Assembly: GCA_022448945.1 (NCBI GenBank)
Contig: JAKVCV010000001.1
Location: 282,792-346,791 of the forward strand
Source of the DNA: Saprospiraceae bacterium
GTDB lineage: Bacteria; Bacteroidota; Bacteroidia; Chitinophagales; Saprospiraceae
DNA length: 64,000 nucleotides
Direction of reading: 5' to 3'
In this document: piece by piece, positions 8,741 through 17,061 of the stretch
Numbering within the stretch: the stretch's first letter is position 1
Layout of the letters: every line of letters begins with the position of its first letter
Notes under the pieces: model-generated
Seen by the model: the letters and a program-made list of their open reading frames with translations, nothing else
What the model was told of the DNA's origin: nothing
The model's database searches: none
Made by a program: the position numbers and the translations under genes

Positions 8741-10555
8741 CTATAGTTTTTTAACATTTTTATCTTCCATTATAGGAGCTGATTCAGGTACATTTGTTTT
8801 GGCTAAACTAAACCATTTTAATCCTACATCAAAAATTGTTTGAAGAACATTTGTTTCAGAATCTGAGAGGCTTAAAGAAAACTCAGTAGTTGTTTCATTT
8901 CCTTCAGGATGTGATGTCTTGAATTCAAGTCTTTTAAAAGTTTTATGAGCTTCAGCAATGTCAGTAGGTAGGTTAATACCCATTTCTTTAGAAACTTTTT
9001 TTCCATTTTCAGCCAATTTATCAATATCTATAAACCCATACTGTACATGAGTAGAAACGTCTTTAATGTCTTTAGCGTTCATCTGTTTCTCTTTGGCATA
9101 ACCAGAACCTAAATTTTTTGGTACTGATTCATCATTTGTAAGCATAAAAACACCATCTTTAACAATAACAAATACATCTACACCAATTTCCTCTTTTGCT
9201 CCTCCTATAGTCCATACACCATCAGTTTTTTTAGAAATCAAACCTGCATTAGATGCTAATTTGATAAATTTCATTAGATTTTCTTCATTGCCATAGGACA
9301 TCATCATTACCATTAGAGGCATCACTTCTTTTGAGGTTTTTTGCACTTCATCCCATTTGTCTGTTTTTTCATTGTATTCAAAATCTGTAGATACTTTATT
9401 AATTGTTATGATGTCAGTAAAAGCCATCAATAAATCTCCCTTTAGGAGGCTGTAAATTTCTTCTTCATCGATAAAAATATCAATAATATCAAGTACATTG
9501 GTTATTAAAGTACCCTCTTTTGTTTTTTCAAGAACTTTATAGATTTCAGCGCTGTAGCTTCTCATAAGCCCTTCAGGATTCATAGCCATTGTATACATAC
9601 CCATAAGGTTTTCATTATTCAGATATTTGAAGAAGTCCTTGTTGAGTTTCTGATTGTACGTTTCTTGTAAAACACGTGTTAATGCATCATTCGAATACAT
9701 TTCCATTAGGAAAAGCCCCTTTCCGTCGTTTAGAAATCCATTGCCTCCAATTTTGATATCTCCAACAAAATCAATGATAGATTCATATAATTCCCGTGCC
9801 TGTCGGGGTATATCATTAGATGATGGCATTAGGCTGTTATAATCCATCCAAATGTCAAAATCAGAGTCTTTATGAAGATGTTTTTGATAGTTAACATCTT
9901 TCGAAATGGATTGTTCAACATCAATTTTGCTTAGCGCATTTGCATGTTGTAAGAGTAATTTAGTTATCCTGTCATTAAATTGCGAATCATCATCATAAAA
10001 GCTTTGTGTAATAGTTGATCTTGATAATATAAGGCGATCTTTATTCCAATTAATAAGCGTTTGGTTATGGATCAGGTTTAAAGTATTTCCTGTAGGCACC
10101 ACACGGTTCGTTTTATCTTTGCCAAAAAGTTGATCTAGAAAAGTTCTGAACTTCGCACCATCAGTAACAGGAATGATAATATTGGTAAACATTGGATTTG
10201 ATTCTCCGTCATATAGTTCATCAGATGGGTTATCCGGTTTTTGTATCCATATGTAGATCTCTTTTTGGATGTCCAAGCCTGTTCTTTCAGGTTGAGCTAA
10301 ATCTTCTTGAATTTTTGCAATTTTTGCTTCATCGTCAGAATTAGCATCTGCCAATCCTATTAAAAGAGGAGCAATTGTTTTACTTATTTTAAATTTGTTG
10401 GTTGTAGCAGTATCAAGTTTTTGATATGTAAGGTAAGGCGTAATATTTGCAATTAAAGCAGATTTGTCTTTTGAAATAAATTGTTGCATAGAAATCTGGG
10501 CAACTAAAAGCTGAGTAGACATAAATGTAATGATTAGGATGGAGATACTTTTCAT
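8741..10555 (-). CDS. Exported DUF4836-like protein
   Basis: Exported protein of unknown function with a signal peptide in residues 1-19 (ending LLVAQ). It resembles the DUF4836 family, large Bacteroidota proteins made of repeated alpha/beta units, by the ERTGLDIQKEIYIWIQ segment (~93-108), which fits that family's 'tGIDl-x-x-piY' pattern, and by the alternating strand/helix layout across its 604 residues. It has no lipobox. I see no catalytic motif. A strong promoter match lies ~120 bp upstream of the start and a clear terminator follows, so it is probably transcribed alone. Family membership is by pattern only. Confidence 0.65.
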   Translation of the reverse strand: MKSISILIITFMSTQLLVAQISMQQFISKDKSALIANITPYLTYQKLDTATTNKFKISKTIAPLLIGLADANSDDEAKIAKIQEDLAQPERTGLDIQKEIYIWIQKPDNPSDELYDGESNPMFTNIIIPVTDGAKFRTFLDQLFGKDKTNRVVPTGNTLNLIHNQTLINWNKDRLILSRSTITQSFYDDDSQFNDRITKLLLQHANALSKIDVEQSISKDVNYQKHLHKDSDFDIWMDYNSLMPSSNDIPRQARELYESIIDFVGDIKIGGNGFLNDGKGLFLMEMYSNDALTRVLQETYNQKLNKDFFKYLNNENLMGMYTMAMNPEGLMRSYSAEIYKVLEKTKEGTLITNVLDIIDIFIDEEEIYSLLKGDLLMAFTDIITINKVSTDFEYNEKTDKWDEVQKTSKEVMPLMVMMMSYGNEENLMKFIKLASNAGLISKKTDGVWTIGGAKEEIGVDVFVIVKDGVFMLTNDESVPKNLGSGYAKEKQMNAKDIKDVSTHVQYGFIDIDKLAENGKKVSKEMGINLPTDIAEAHKTFKRLEFKTSHPEGNETTTEFSLSLSDSETNVLQTIFDVGLKWFSLAKTNVPESAPIMEDKNVKKL

Positions 10556-10678
10556 AAGATATTTTTCATTTATATGATGATTGCTACAGAAATTATATCA
10601 GTAGCACTATTATTTATAAAAAAATGTTTTAGAATTTGAACTTGATAATTCAATATCAAACTATTAAAACATGCCACG

Positions 10679-10708
10679 CAAAATTAGATTATTTCTTGTT
10701 TAATTCAA
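10679..10708 (-). promoter_or_regulatory. Bacteroidota-type promoter for the DUF4836-like gene
   Basis: On the minus strand a TTG (10706-10708) is followed after exactly 19 bp by TAATTTTG (10679-10686), matching the Bacteroidota consensus TTG-N19-TAnnTTTG. It implies a 5' leader of ~120 nt. Confidence 0.65.
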
Positions 10709-10990
10709 AATAAAATCAAAAGTATGTATCAGCATTTTTCTAATGTTAAAAAATAGGAATAATTTTGTTATTTCTTGTTCAAAATTCGTTCTTTCATGCT
10801 TTTAGGCACTATTTTATTCTGATTAAAAATAAAAAATGGGCCATTTCTATTTTATAATATTTTTCCTTAAAGTGGATATTAGAGGGTATTCATTTTTTTA
10901 TTATTTTAATATGAGGATTACTATTATAGCACTAAATTATTTTTTTACTTAAAAACAACACTTATTAGTGTTTTACTTAGGTCATTTTTT

Positions 10991-10998
10991 TATCTTTG
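10991..10998 (+). promoter_or_regulatory. -7 box upstream of the glycosyltransferase fusion
   Basis: TATCTTTG matches TAnnTTTG. A good TTG is not found at the usual distance (TGT is present there). It would give a leader of ~75 nt for the gene at 11078. Confidence 0.45.
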
Positions 10999-11077
10999 GC
11001 TTTTGGTTTTTAAGATTATATCTCGAACAGAAAGTATTGATAATATTGTTCTTGCTTTATTATTTTAAATTATTTTC

Positions 11078-14000
11078 ATGTCAAAGCGTAAAAAAGTAAA
11101 AAACAAAACTTCTTCAAAGAAAGGAAGTGCCGTTAAAAAAGGAAATAAATCAAAAAAAGTTTCTTTTAAACATAATTATACTGGTAAGTTATCTTTAATC
11201 ATTCCACTTTATAACGAAGTGGGAAGGTTACCCTTGTTGTCCATTTCTTTACGAAAATTTGAAAAACAATGGACAACACCATATGAAGTTATATTTGTCA
11301 ATGATTGTAGTACAGATGACACTTATAATCATCTAAATGAATTATTTGCAGATAATGAAGTTTCCCATGTTGATTATAAAATTATTCAGAATAAAAAAAA
11401 TAGTGGCAAAGGATATGCTTTGAAACAAGGAGTTGCTGATTCAACAGGTGATCATATTTTAACACTTGATGCTGATATGGCGTCAGAACCATCTAACTTA
11501 CTTAATTGGCTTAGAAAATTAGACAACAATACTTTTGATGACCATACTATTTTGATTGGTTCTCGTGAACACAAAGATTCTAATGTTGAACTCGATGGAA
11601 ATAAAAGAAAAGTATTGGGGAGGCTTTTTAATTTCTGGATTCAACTTTTAAGCGGTATTATTTGCAAAGATACCCAATGTGGCTTTAAGTTATATCCTAA
11701 AGCAATCGGTAAATGGATTTTTAGTGTTATGAAAACTAAAGGTTGGGCACACGATGTTGAACTTTTACATAGGGCAAAACTTTATCATATTGATTTTGTT
11801 GAAATGCCTGTAAACTGGAAAGAAGTTTCAGAATCAAAAATTTCTGTTTGGTACGATGGGCTAAAAATGGGCCTTACTTCACTTGGAATAGTTTTTCAAA
11901 ATATATTTAAATTTTTTCTGCTTGAACCTCTTTCATTATTAAAGAAAAAAGATTTGCATAAAATTGGTGGAGAATCACCTGTTTATAGATTTTTGTTTGC
12001 TATTCTTTCTTTGTTCCTTTTGTTTTTTATGCCTATTATTAGTTTTGATTATGGTATTACTGCCGACGAGGAGGTACAGTATCCTTATGGCAAACATATA
12101 CTTTCATATTTCGAGTCGAATGGGGTAGATGACTCAGCACTCAATTTCAAAAATTTATATCTATATGGTGGCATTTTCGACTACTCTATGGCTTGGATGC
12201 ACAAATATATATTTAATAGCTGGGATGTATTCGAAATGCGGCATATGTTCAATGCTTTGGTCGGAGCTATTTTGATGATCTTTACTGGTTTATTAACGCA
12301 AAGGGTCTCTCGAAAGTGGCAGGCTGCATTTTGGGCATTGGTTTTTGTTTTTCTTTCTCCAAGGATTTTTGGTCATAGCATGAATAATCCAAAAGATATC
12401 CCTTTTGCAGCTGGATATATTATATCTGTATATTTTTTGCTAGGTTTTATTCGTGCTCTTCCTAGATTTTCAATTTCTTCTATTGCTGGATTTATTATAG
12501 GCGTTGCTCTAACAATCAATATTAGGGTTGGAGGAATATTACTTATTCCATACTTGTTTTTATTTACAGGATGTGCCTTTTTATTACAAAAGAAACTCCA
12601 TATCTTTTTAAAGAAATTTGGCTACCTAATAAAAATAGCTCTATTGCTGTTAGTTATGTCATTGCTAGGGTATATTGGAGGAACATTATATTGGCCATTT
12701 GCTAAGGAGGATTGGATTAATGGCCCCCTTATGGCCTTGTCTGAAATGTCAAATTTTGCTACTGGGATTAGAATGGTTTGGGAAGGCCAACATTATTGGT
12801 CTGATTTTCTTCCCTGGTATTATATCCTTAAATGGCTTTCTATCTCTACACCCCTAATTATTCTTCTAGGTTTTCCATTCGTTATATACCCCATTATTAA
12901 AGATAATAAAAATAGATTAATTTTATTGATGGTAATTTTTACAGGAATATTTCCTCTAGGTTATTCAATATATAAGCAATCGGCGCTTTATGATGGTATG
13001 CGTCATTTTTTGTTTATATATCCCATATTGATATTGGTTTCTGCATATTCCTGGTCATTCTTTGTTTCAAGATTTAATAATAAGCTATTAAGGGCTGGCA
13101 TTTCTATTTTGCTATTGGTTATGTTATATTCTCCTATTAGATGGATGATTATAAGTCACCCAAATCAATATTTTTATTTTAATGAGCTAATGGGGGGAGT
13201 TGAGAATGCATACAACCAGTATGAAACTGATTATTGGATGAATTCTACAAAAGAGTCTTGTTTATGGGCAATTGAGAATATTCCTGAAATAAAATCCGGA
13301 AAAAAAATAGACGAAAAAATAGAGGAGAATGTTTTGTCTATTTTTAGCAAAATGACAGGGCAGCCTACCGATATGTTGAATATGAATATGAATATAGAAA
13401 CAGATTTAAAAATTGATTCAACAAAAAAAATAGAAGTTTACACTTCTATGATTAACAAACATCCAGAAATTCTAGGCGTAAATCCTAATGACTTGCAAGA
13501 ATTAACAACAGTTGGTAAATTCTTCAATTACTTTATTCGAAAATCAGGTCATAGAATATTTATAGCTACTCAAGCCTATTTTTCAGTCAATCATTATTTT
13601 AAAGACTATCCAAATGTTCGTATCACCTATACCAGATACCATGAAAGAGTAAAGAAAAAATGGGATTATGGTATTTATGTTTCTAGATATGTAAACCATG
13701 ACATAATAAAAAGTGGTAATTGGCCTTCTCCTGGTCAAAAGATTTTATTTACCAGGAAAATTGACAAAGTTCCAATATGTACTGTTATTAAGCGTTCAGA
13801 AATAAATAAGAAAGGTCCCGAAGCTCTAGTAGCATATAACAAAAAAGATTATGCTAAAGCAATTGCCATAATAGATGAAATAATTAAAGATGACCCCAAG
13901 GATGAAAGTGCATTGTTACTATTGGTTAAATATAGTTTGCAAGCTAGTCTTATAGATGCCAAAGTTAAAGATGACCAAAAGGATGATACATCGTTATTAA

Positions 14001-14545
14001 TGTCTCAAAATAACTCAAGAGCTAGGTATTTTGCAAAAGCCAAAGAAACATTAGATACCCTTATGTCTTTTTCAGGTTCTTTTTCTAATACTTTGGCAAT
14101 GAAAGGAGTATATTGTCTTTATAATAATGATATTGCAGGAGCAAAAAAATTCCTTGGATTGGCAATTGAAACTAATATTAAATATATCTTAGGCCATTAC
14201 TATTTAGCTACAATATATGCATCTGAAAACAAACTGGAAAAGGCTATAGAACATCTTGAGTTATTTGATCAATATGGTGGTAAATCAGACCAGGGTTATG
14301 ACTTAGCCATTCAAGTTGCATCATCGATGAATAATGATGCAATAAAAAATTATTTTTTAGCAAAAAAATCTTCAGCCTATGGTAATTGGACTGATGCTAT
14401 TTTCTACCTTAATACTTCTCTAAGTATATTACCTGATTATCAACCAGCTGTTAGAATGAAACGTCTTTACGATAATGAGGTTAATAGACTTACTAAAGCT
14501 GCCAATAGAGAAACGCGATTAAAACAAAAAGGATTAATAAAGTAA
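11078..14545 (+). CDS. GT2 - GT-C membrane glycosyltransferase - TPR fusion protein
   Basis: Three parts in one 1155-residue chain. A basic Lys-rich start precedes a GT2 domain (residues ~35-270) of the dolichol-phosphate-sugar synthase type, with IIPLYNE, DAD at 131-133, QCGFKLY and WAHDVELL. A multi-helix membrane region (~300-700) resembles GT-C/GT39 (PMT/ArnT-like) enzymes; it has an acidic DEE at 330-332 in the first extracytoplasmic loop and a MNNPKDIPF segment. The C-terminal part (~915-1135) carries TPR-like repeats. The likely role is to make a polyprenyl-phosphate sugar on the cytosolic side and transfer it to an acceptor on the periplasmic side. Donor and acceptor are not known. 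The methyltransferase gene follows after 12 nt. Confidence 0.85.
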   Translation: MSKRKKVKNKTSSKKGSAVKKGNKSKKVSFKHNYTGKLSLIIPLYNEVGRLPLLSISLRKFEKQWTTPYEVIFVNDCSTDDTYNHLNELFADNEVSHVDYKIIQNKKNSGKGYALKQGVADSTGDHILTLDADMASEPSNLLNWLRKLDNNTFDDHTILIGSREHKDSNVELDGNKRKVLGRLFNFWIQLLSGIICKDTQCGFKLYPKAIGKWIFSVMKTKGWAHDVELLHRAKLYHIDFVEMPVNWKEVSESKISVWYDGLKMGLTSLGIVFQNIFKFFLLEPLSLLKKKDLHKIGGESPVYRFLFAILSLFLLFFMPIISFDYGITADEEVQYPYGKHILSYFESNGVDDSALNFKNLYLYGGIFDYSMAWMHKYIFNSWDVFEMRHMFNALVGAILMIFTGLLTQRVSRKWQAAFWALVFVFLSPRIFGHSMNNPKDIPFAAGYIISVYFLLGFIRALPRFSISSIAGFIIGVALTINIRVGGILLIPYLFLFTGCAFLLQKKLHIFLKKFGYLIKIALLLLVMSLLGYIGGTLYWPFAKEDWINGPLMALSEMSNFATGIRMVWEGQHYWSDFLPWYYILKWLSISTPLIILLGFPFVIYPIIKDNKNRLILLMVIFTGIFPLGYSIYKQSALYDGMRHFLFIYPILILVSAYSWSFFVSRFNNKLLRAGISILLLVMLYSPIRWMIISHPNQYFYFNELMGGVENAYNQYETDYWMNSTKESCLWAIENIPEIKSGKKIDEKIEENVLSIFSKMTGQPTDMLNMNMNIETDLKIDSTKKIEVYTSMINKHPEILGVNPNDLQELTTVGKFFNYFIRKSGHRIFIATQAYFSVNHYFKDYPNVRITYTRYHERVKKKWDYGIYVSRYVNHDIIKSGNWPSPGQKILFTRKIDKVPICTVIKRSEINKKGPEALVAYNKKDYAKAIAIIDEIIKDDPKDESALLLLVKYSLQASLIDAKVKDDQKDDTSLLMSQNNSRARYFAKAKETLDTLMSFSGSFSNTLAMKGVYCLYNNDIAGAKKFLGLAIETNIKYILGHYYLATIYASENKLEKAIEHLELFDQYGGKSDQGYDLAIQVASSMNNDAIKNYFLAKKSSAYGNWTDAIFYLNTSLSILPDYQPAVRMKRLYDNEVNRLTKAANRETRLKQKGLIK

Positions 14546-14557
14546 CAAATAATTAAA

Positions 14558-15274
14558 ATGGATTATAAAGATTATCAGGCTGGCCAAACAGCAGACAACT
14601 TTTGGTTTAGAGCAAAGTATAAACTAATAGAATTATTAATGGATAAAAATTGTTCTTCTAATAATCAGGTACCATTAAAAATTTTGAGTATTGGAACCGG
14701 TACAGGAGATGATCTTAAAATTCTTGATTCTTTTGGAGATAATTATGTAACTGATATTTTGCCTGAAGCCTTGTCATTGGTGCCAGATGAAGTGTGTTAT
14801 GAAAAACGTATTGCTGATGCATGTGATTTACCTTACGAAGACAATTTTTTTGATATAGTAGTTTCTTTTGATGTTTTTGAGCATATTGAAAACGATACTA
14901 AAGCTGTAAGTGAGGTGTATAGAACACTTAAAAAAGGAGGAGCTCTTGTTTATTCTGTTCCTGCAGGGCCAAATTTGTTCAGTAGCCATGATGTGGCATT
15001 AGAACATTTTAGGCGATATGATAAAAAAATGGTAAGGATGTTATTTGCAGACTTTGAAAAAACGAAGGTGTTTTCATGGAATAGCTTATTATATCCCTTA
15101 ATTGCTATTTCTAGAATTAAAAATAAAAATTCAGAGCCTAAAGTTGATCACCCTAAATTACCAAAACTGATTGATATACTTTTTTATTATTTAATATTAT
15201 TTGATAATTTTTTAATTAAACGTGGCTTAACTTTGCCTGTTGGTGTTAGCATCACTGGATGGTGTAAAAAATAA
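14558..15274 (+). CDS. Class I SAM-dependent methyltransferase
   Basis: Rossmann-type methyltransferase (Methyltransf_11-like). The SAM-binding glycine motif is ILSIGTGTGDDL (residues ~47-58); motif II/III correspond to RIADACDLPY and DIVVSFDVFEHI. A C-terminal hydrophobic stretch (~205-225) could contact the membrane, as in enzymes that act on lipid-linked or quinone-like substrates. It starts 12 nt after the GT2/GT-C fusion gene, so the two are probably one transcript and the acceptor may be a sugar or lipid-linked product of that enzyme. That link is an inference from spacing alone. Confidence 0.85.
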   Translation: MDYKDYQAGQTADNFWFRAKYKLIELLMDKNCSSNNQVPLKILSIGTGTGDDLKILDSFGDNYVTDILPEALSLVPDEVCYEKRIADACDLPYEDNFFDIVVSFDVFEHIENDTKAVSEVYRTLKKGGALVYSVPAGPNLFSSHDVALEHFRRYDKKMVRMLFADFEKTKVFSWNSLLYPLIAISRIKNKNSEPKVDHPKLPKLIDILFYYLILFDNFLIKRGLTLPVGVSITGWCKK

Positions 15275-15315
15275 TGTTTTTTTTCTAAAAAAGTTTATGT
15301 TTTGTGTTTTTTAGT

Positions 15316-15323
15316 TATCTTTG
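15316..15323 (+). promoter_or_regulatory. -7 box upstream of rpmE2
   Basis: TATCTTTG matches TAnnTTTG, ~90 nt upstream of the L31 start. No clear TTG at the expected -33 distance. Confidence 0.5.
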
Positions 15324-15414
15324 CACCTGCTTATTTATAGAAGGGACTTGTTTTAAAGTCTAAAGCAAAAAATCAACAGGTAATAATAAAATAAAAATAA
15401 ATATCAATATTGTC

Positions 15415-15690
15415 ATGAAAAAAGATATCCACCCAGAGAATTCGCGCGTAGTCTGTTTTAAAGATATTTCTACTGATACAACCTTTTTAATCAATTCTTC
15501 TGCACCTTCTGAAGAAAATATAACTCTAGATGGTGTAGAATATCCTTTAGTAAAAGTTGAAATCAGTTCTGCTTCTCATCCTTTTTATACTGGGAAAATG
15601 CAATTTGTAGATACAGCAGGACGTATCGATAAATTTAATAAGAAATTTGCTAAATTCGATAAATATACTGTAAAGAAAGGAGAAGATTAA
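15415..15690 (+). CDS. rpmE2: Type B 50S ribosomal protein L31
   Basis: Ribosomal protein bL31 of the type B (zinc-independent) form, part of the large subunit near the intersubunit bridge. It begins MKKDIHPE, contains [10 protein letters not shown] and ends with a basic FNKKF-containing tail, all typical. The CxxC zinc motif of type A L31 is absent; a single Cys occurs at residue ~14 (VVCFKD). Length 91 aa fits. A -7 box lies upstream and a strong terminator downstream, so it is likely monocistronic. Confidence 0.96.
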   Translation: MKKDIHPENSRVVCFKDISTDTTFLINSSAPSEENITLDGVEYPLVKVEISSASHPFYTGKMQFVDTAGRIDKFNKKFAKFDKYTVKKGED

Positions 15691-15715
15691 TTACTATCAT
15701 TTATTCGATTTTAAG

Positions 15716-15751
15716 AAAAGGTTAGTCATTTATTGACTAACCTTTTTTTTT
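15716..15751 (+). terminator. Rho-independent terminator after rpmE2
   Basis: A stem AAAAGGTTAGTCA / TGACTAACCTTTT with a 5-nt loop is followed by a run of T. Confidence 0.92.
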
Positions 15752-15787
15752 AGTAACTTTATATTTCACTTTTATTTATTCAATAAT

Positions 15788-16726
15788 ATGTACAATAGAA
15801 GATCTTTTTTAGCAAGGTTGAGAACTTTTGCTGTAGTTGCAGGAGCAACAACCATGATACCACGGGTTTTAAAAGCAGATGAATTTTCTACAGAAGAAGG
15901 ACAGTTGCATAAGCTTACAATTTTACATACAAATGATGTTCATAGTCGAATAGAACCTTTTCCTATGGATGGAGGTAAAAATCAGGGAAGGGGAGGAATC
16001 GCGAAGCGTGCTGCCCTAATTAATAAAATTCGAAATCAAGAAGAACAGGTATTATTGCTTGATGCTGGAGATATGTTTCAAGGTACACCATATTTCAATT
16101 ATTTTGGTGGAGAAATTGAAATGAAACTTATGACTAAGATGGGTTATGATGCAGCTACCATTGGTAATCATGATTTTGATGGAGGTATAGACGGGTTGCA
16201 TAAACAATTTTCTGAGCATGCCGATTTCCCTCTTATTAATTGCAATTATGATTTTTCGGATACTATAATGAATGGTCATACTATTCCTTACCAGGTGTTT
16301 CAAAAAGGGCCAATAAGAGTAGGTGTTTTGGGAGTGGGGGTAGAATTAGAAGGATTGGTACCCTCAATTATGTATAAAAAAACTAGGTATATCCACCCTT
16401 TAGAGCCTGCAAATAAATATGCTACAATACTAAAACAAGAATTACAATGTGATTATGTTATTTGCTTATCGCATCTTGGTTATTCTTATGATAAAAAGAT
16501 GTGTGATCTAGTTTTAGCTAAACAAAGTAAGAATATTGATTTAATTATTGGAGGACATACACATACATTCCTAGATAAACCTACGATAATTAAGAATAGT
16601 CAGCAAAAAGAAATTTTAGTTACCCAGGTAGGTTGGGCAGGAATGATTTTGGGTCGCTTGGATATTTATTTCGAGCGCAATTTTAAGGACAAATGTATTC
16701 AGTGTAATAATTCAAAAGTATACTAA
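15788..16726 (+). CDS. Tat-exported metallophosphatase (5'-nucleotidase N-domain only)
   Basis: Calcineurin-like metallophosphoesterase related to the catalytic half of periplasmic UshA/5'-nucleotidases. The start NRRSFLAR is a twin-arginine signal, so it is probably exported folded. Metal-site motifs appear in order: TNDVHSR (~49-55), DAGDMFQG (~94-101), GNHDFDGG (~124-131), LSHLGY, and GGHTHTF. Length is 312 aa, and the substrate-binding C-terminal 5'-nucleotidase domain is absent. In many Bacteroidota a separate gene for that C-terminal domain sits adjacent; here the next gene is dnaA. Phosphatase activity is likely; the substrate is unknown. Confidence 0.88.
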   Translation: MYNRRSFLARLRTFAVVAGATTMIPRVLKADEFSTEEGQLHKLTILHTNDVHSRIEPFPMDGGKNQGRGGIAKRAALINKIRNQEEQVLLLDAGDMFQGTPYFNYFGGEIEMKLMTKMGYDAATIGNHDFDGGIDGLHKQFSEHADFPLINCNYDFSDTIMNGHTIPYQVFQKGPIRVGVLGVGVELEGLVPSIMYKKTRYIHPLEPANKYATILKQELQCDYVICLSHLGYSYDKKMCDLVLAKQSKNIDLIIGGHTHTFLDKPTIIKNSQQKEILVTQVGWAGMILGRLDIYFERNFKDKCIQCNNSKVY

Positions 16727-17061
16727 ATTATATTTCTTTACTTAAAATAATTATATCAAATTAAGTATCATTTTTTTCTATTTTATTGTCAAACGCTTAT
16801 CAATCCTGAGTTTTTAGCTATAAAAAAAAATAAAATTTTTCTCCCATAAAATTTGGTTATTAATTTCTTTTATTTTTGTGACATTGATAATTAAATATAT
16901 TTTTATTTCCCATTTTTTTTATCGATCTTAGCAGGACTTCTCATCACCAAATAGATAATCAGTTATTTTTGGTATTGATTGAATTTAGCCACCCATTTTG
17001 AATCCTGTTTCTGTTATTGGAAATACTTTTCTTTGTCAGAAATATTTCAATAACATAGACT
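16727..17061. other. Intergenic region upstream of dnaA
   Basis: 335 bp, strongly AT-rich. It holds a probable dnaA -7 box. I find no TTATNCACA-type DnaA boxes, so it does not look like a classical oriC. Confidence 0.5.
16853..16878 (+). promoter_or_regulatory. Possible dnaA promoter
   Basis: TTG at 16853-16855 and TATTTTTG at 16871-16878; the 15-bp spacing is shorter than the usual ~19, so the -33 part is doubtful. Confidence 0.4.

Larger units (their letters stand above)
10556..11077. other. Divergent intergenic region
   Basis: 522 bp of AT-rich DNA between two divergent genes. It holds the minus-strand promoter at 10679-10708 and the plus-strand -7 match at 10991-10998. I see no convincing small gene or structured RNA in the rest. 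Confidence 0.6.
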
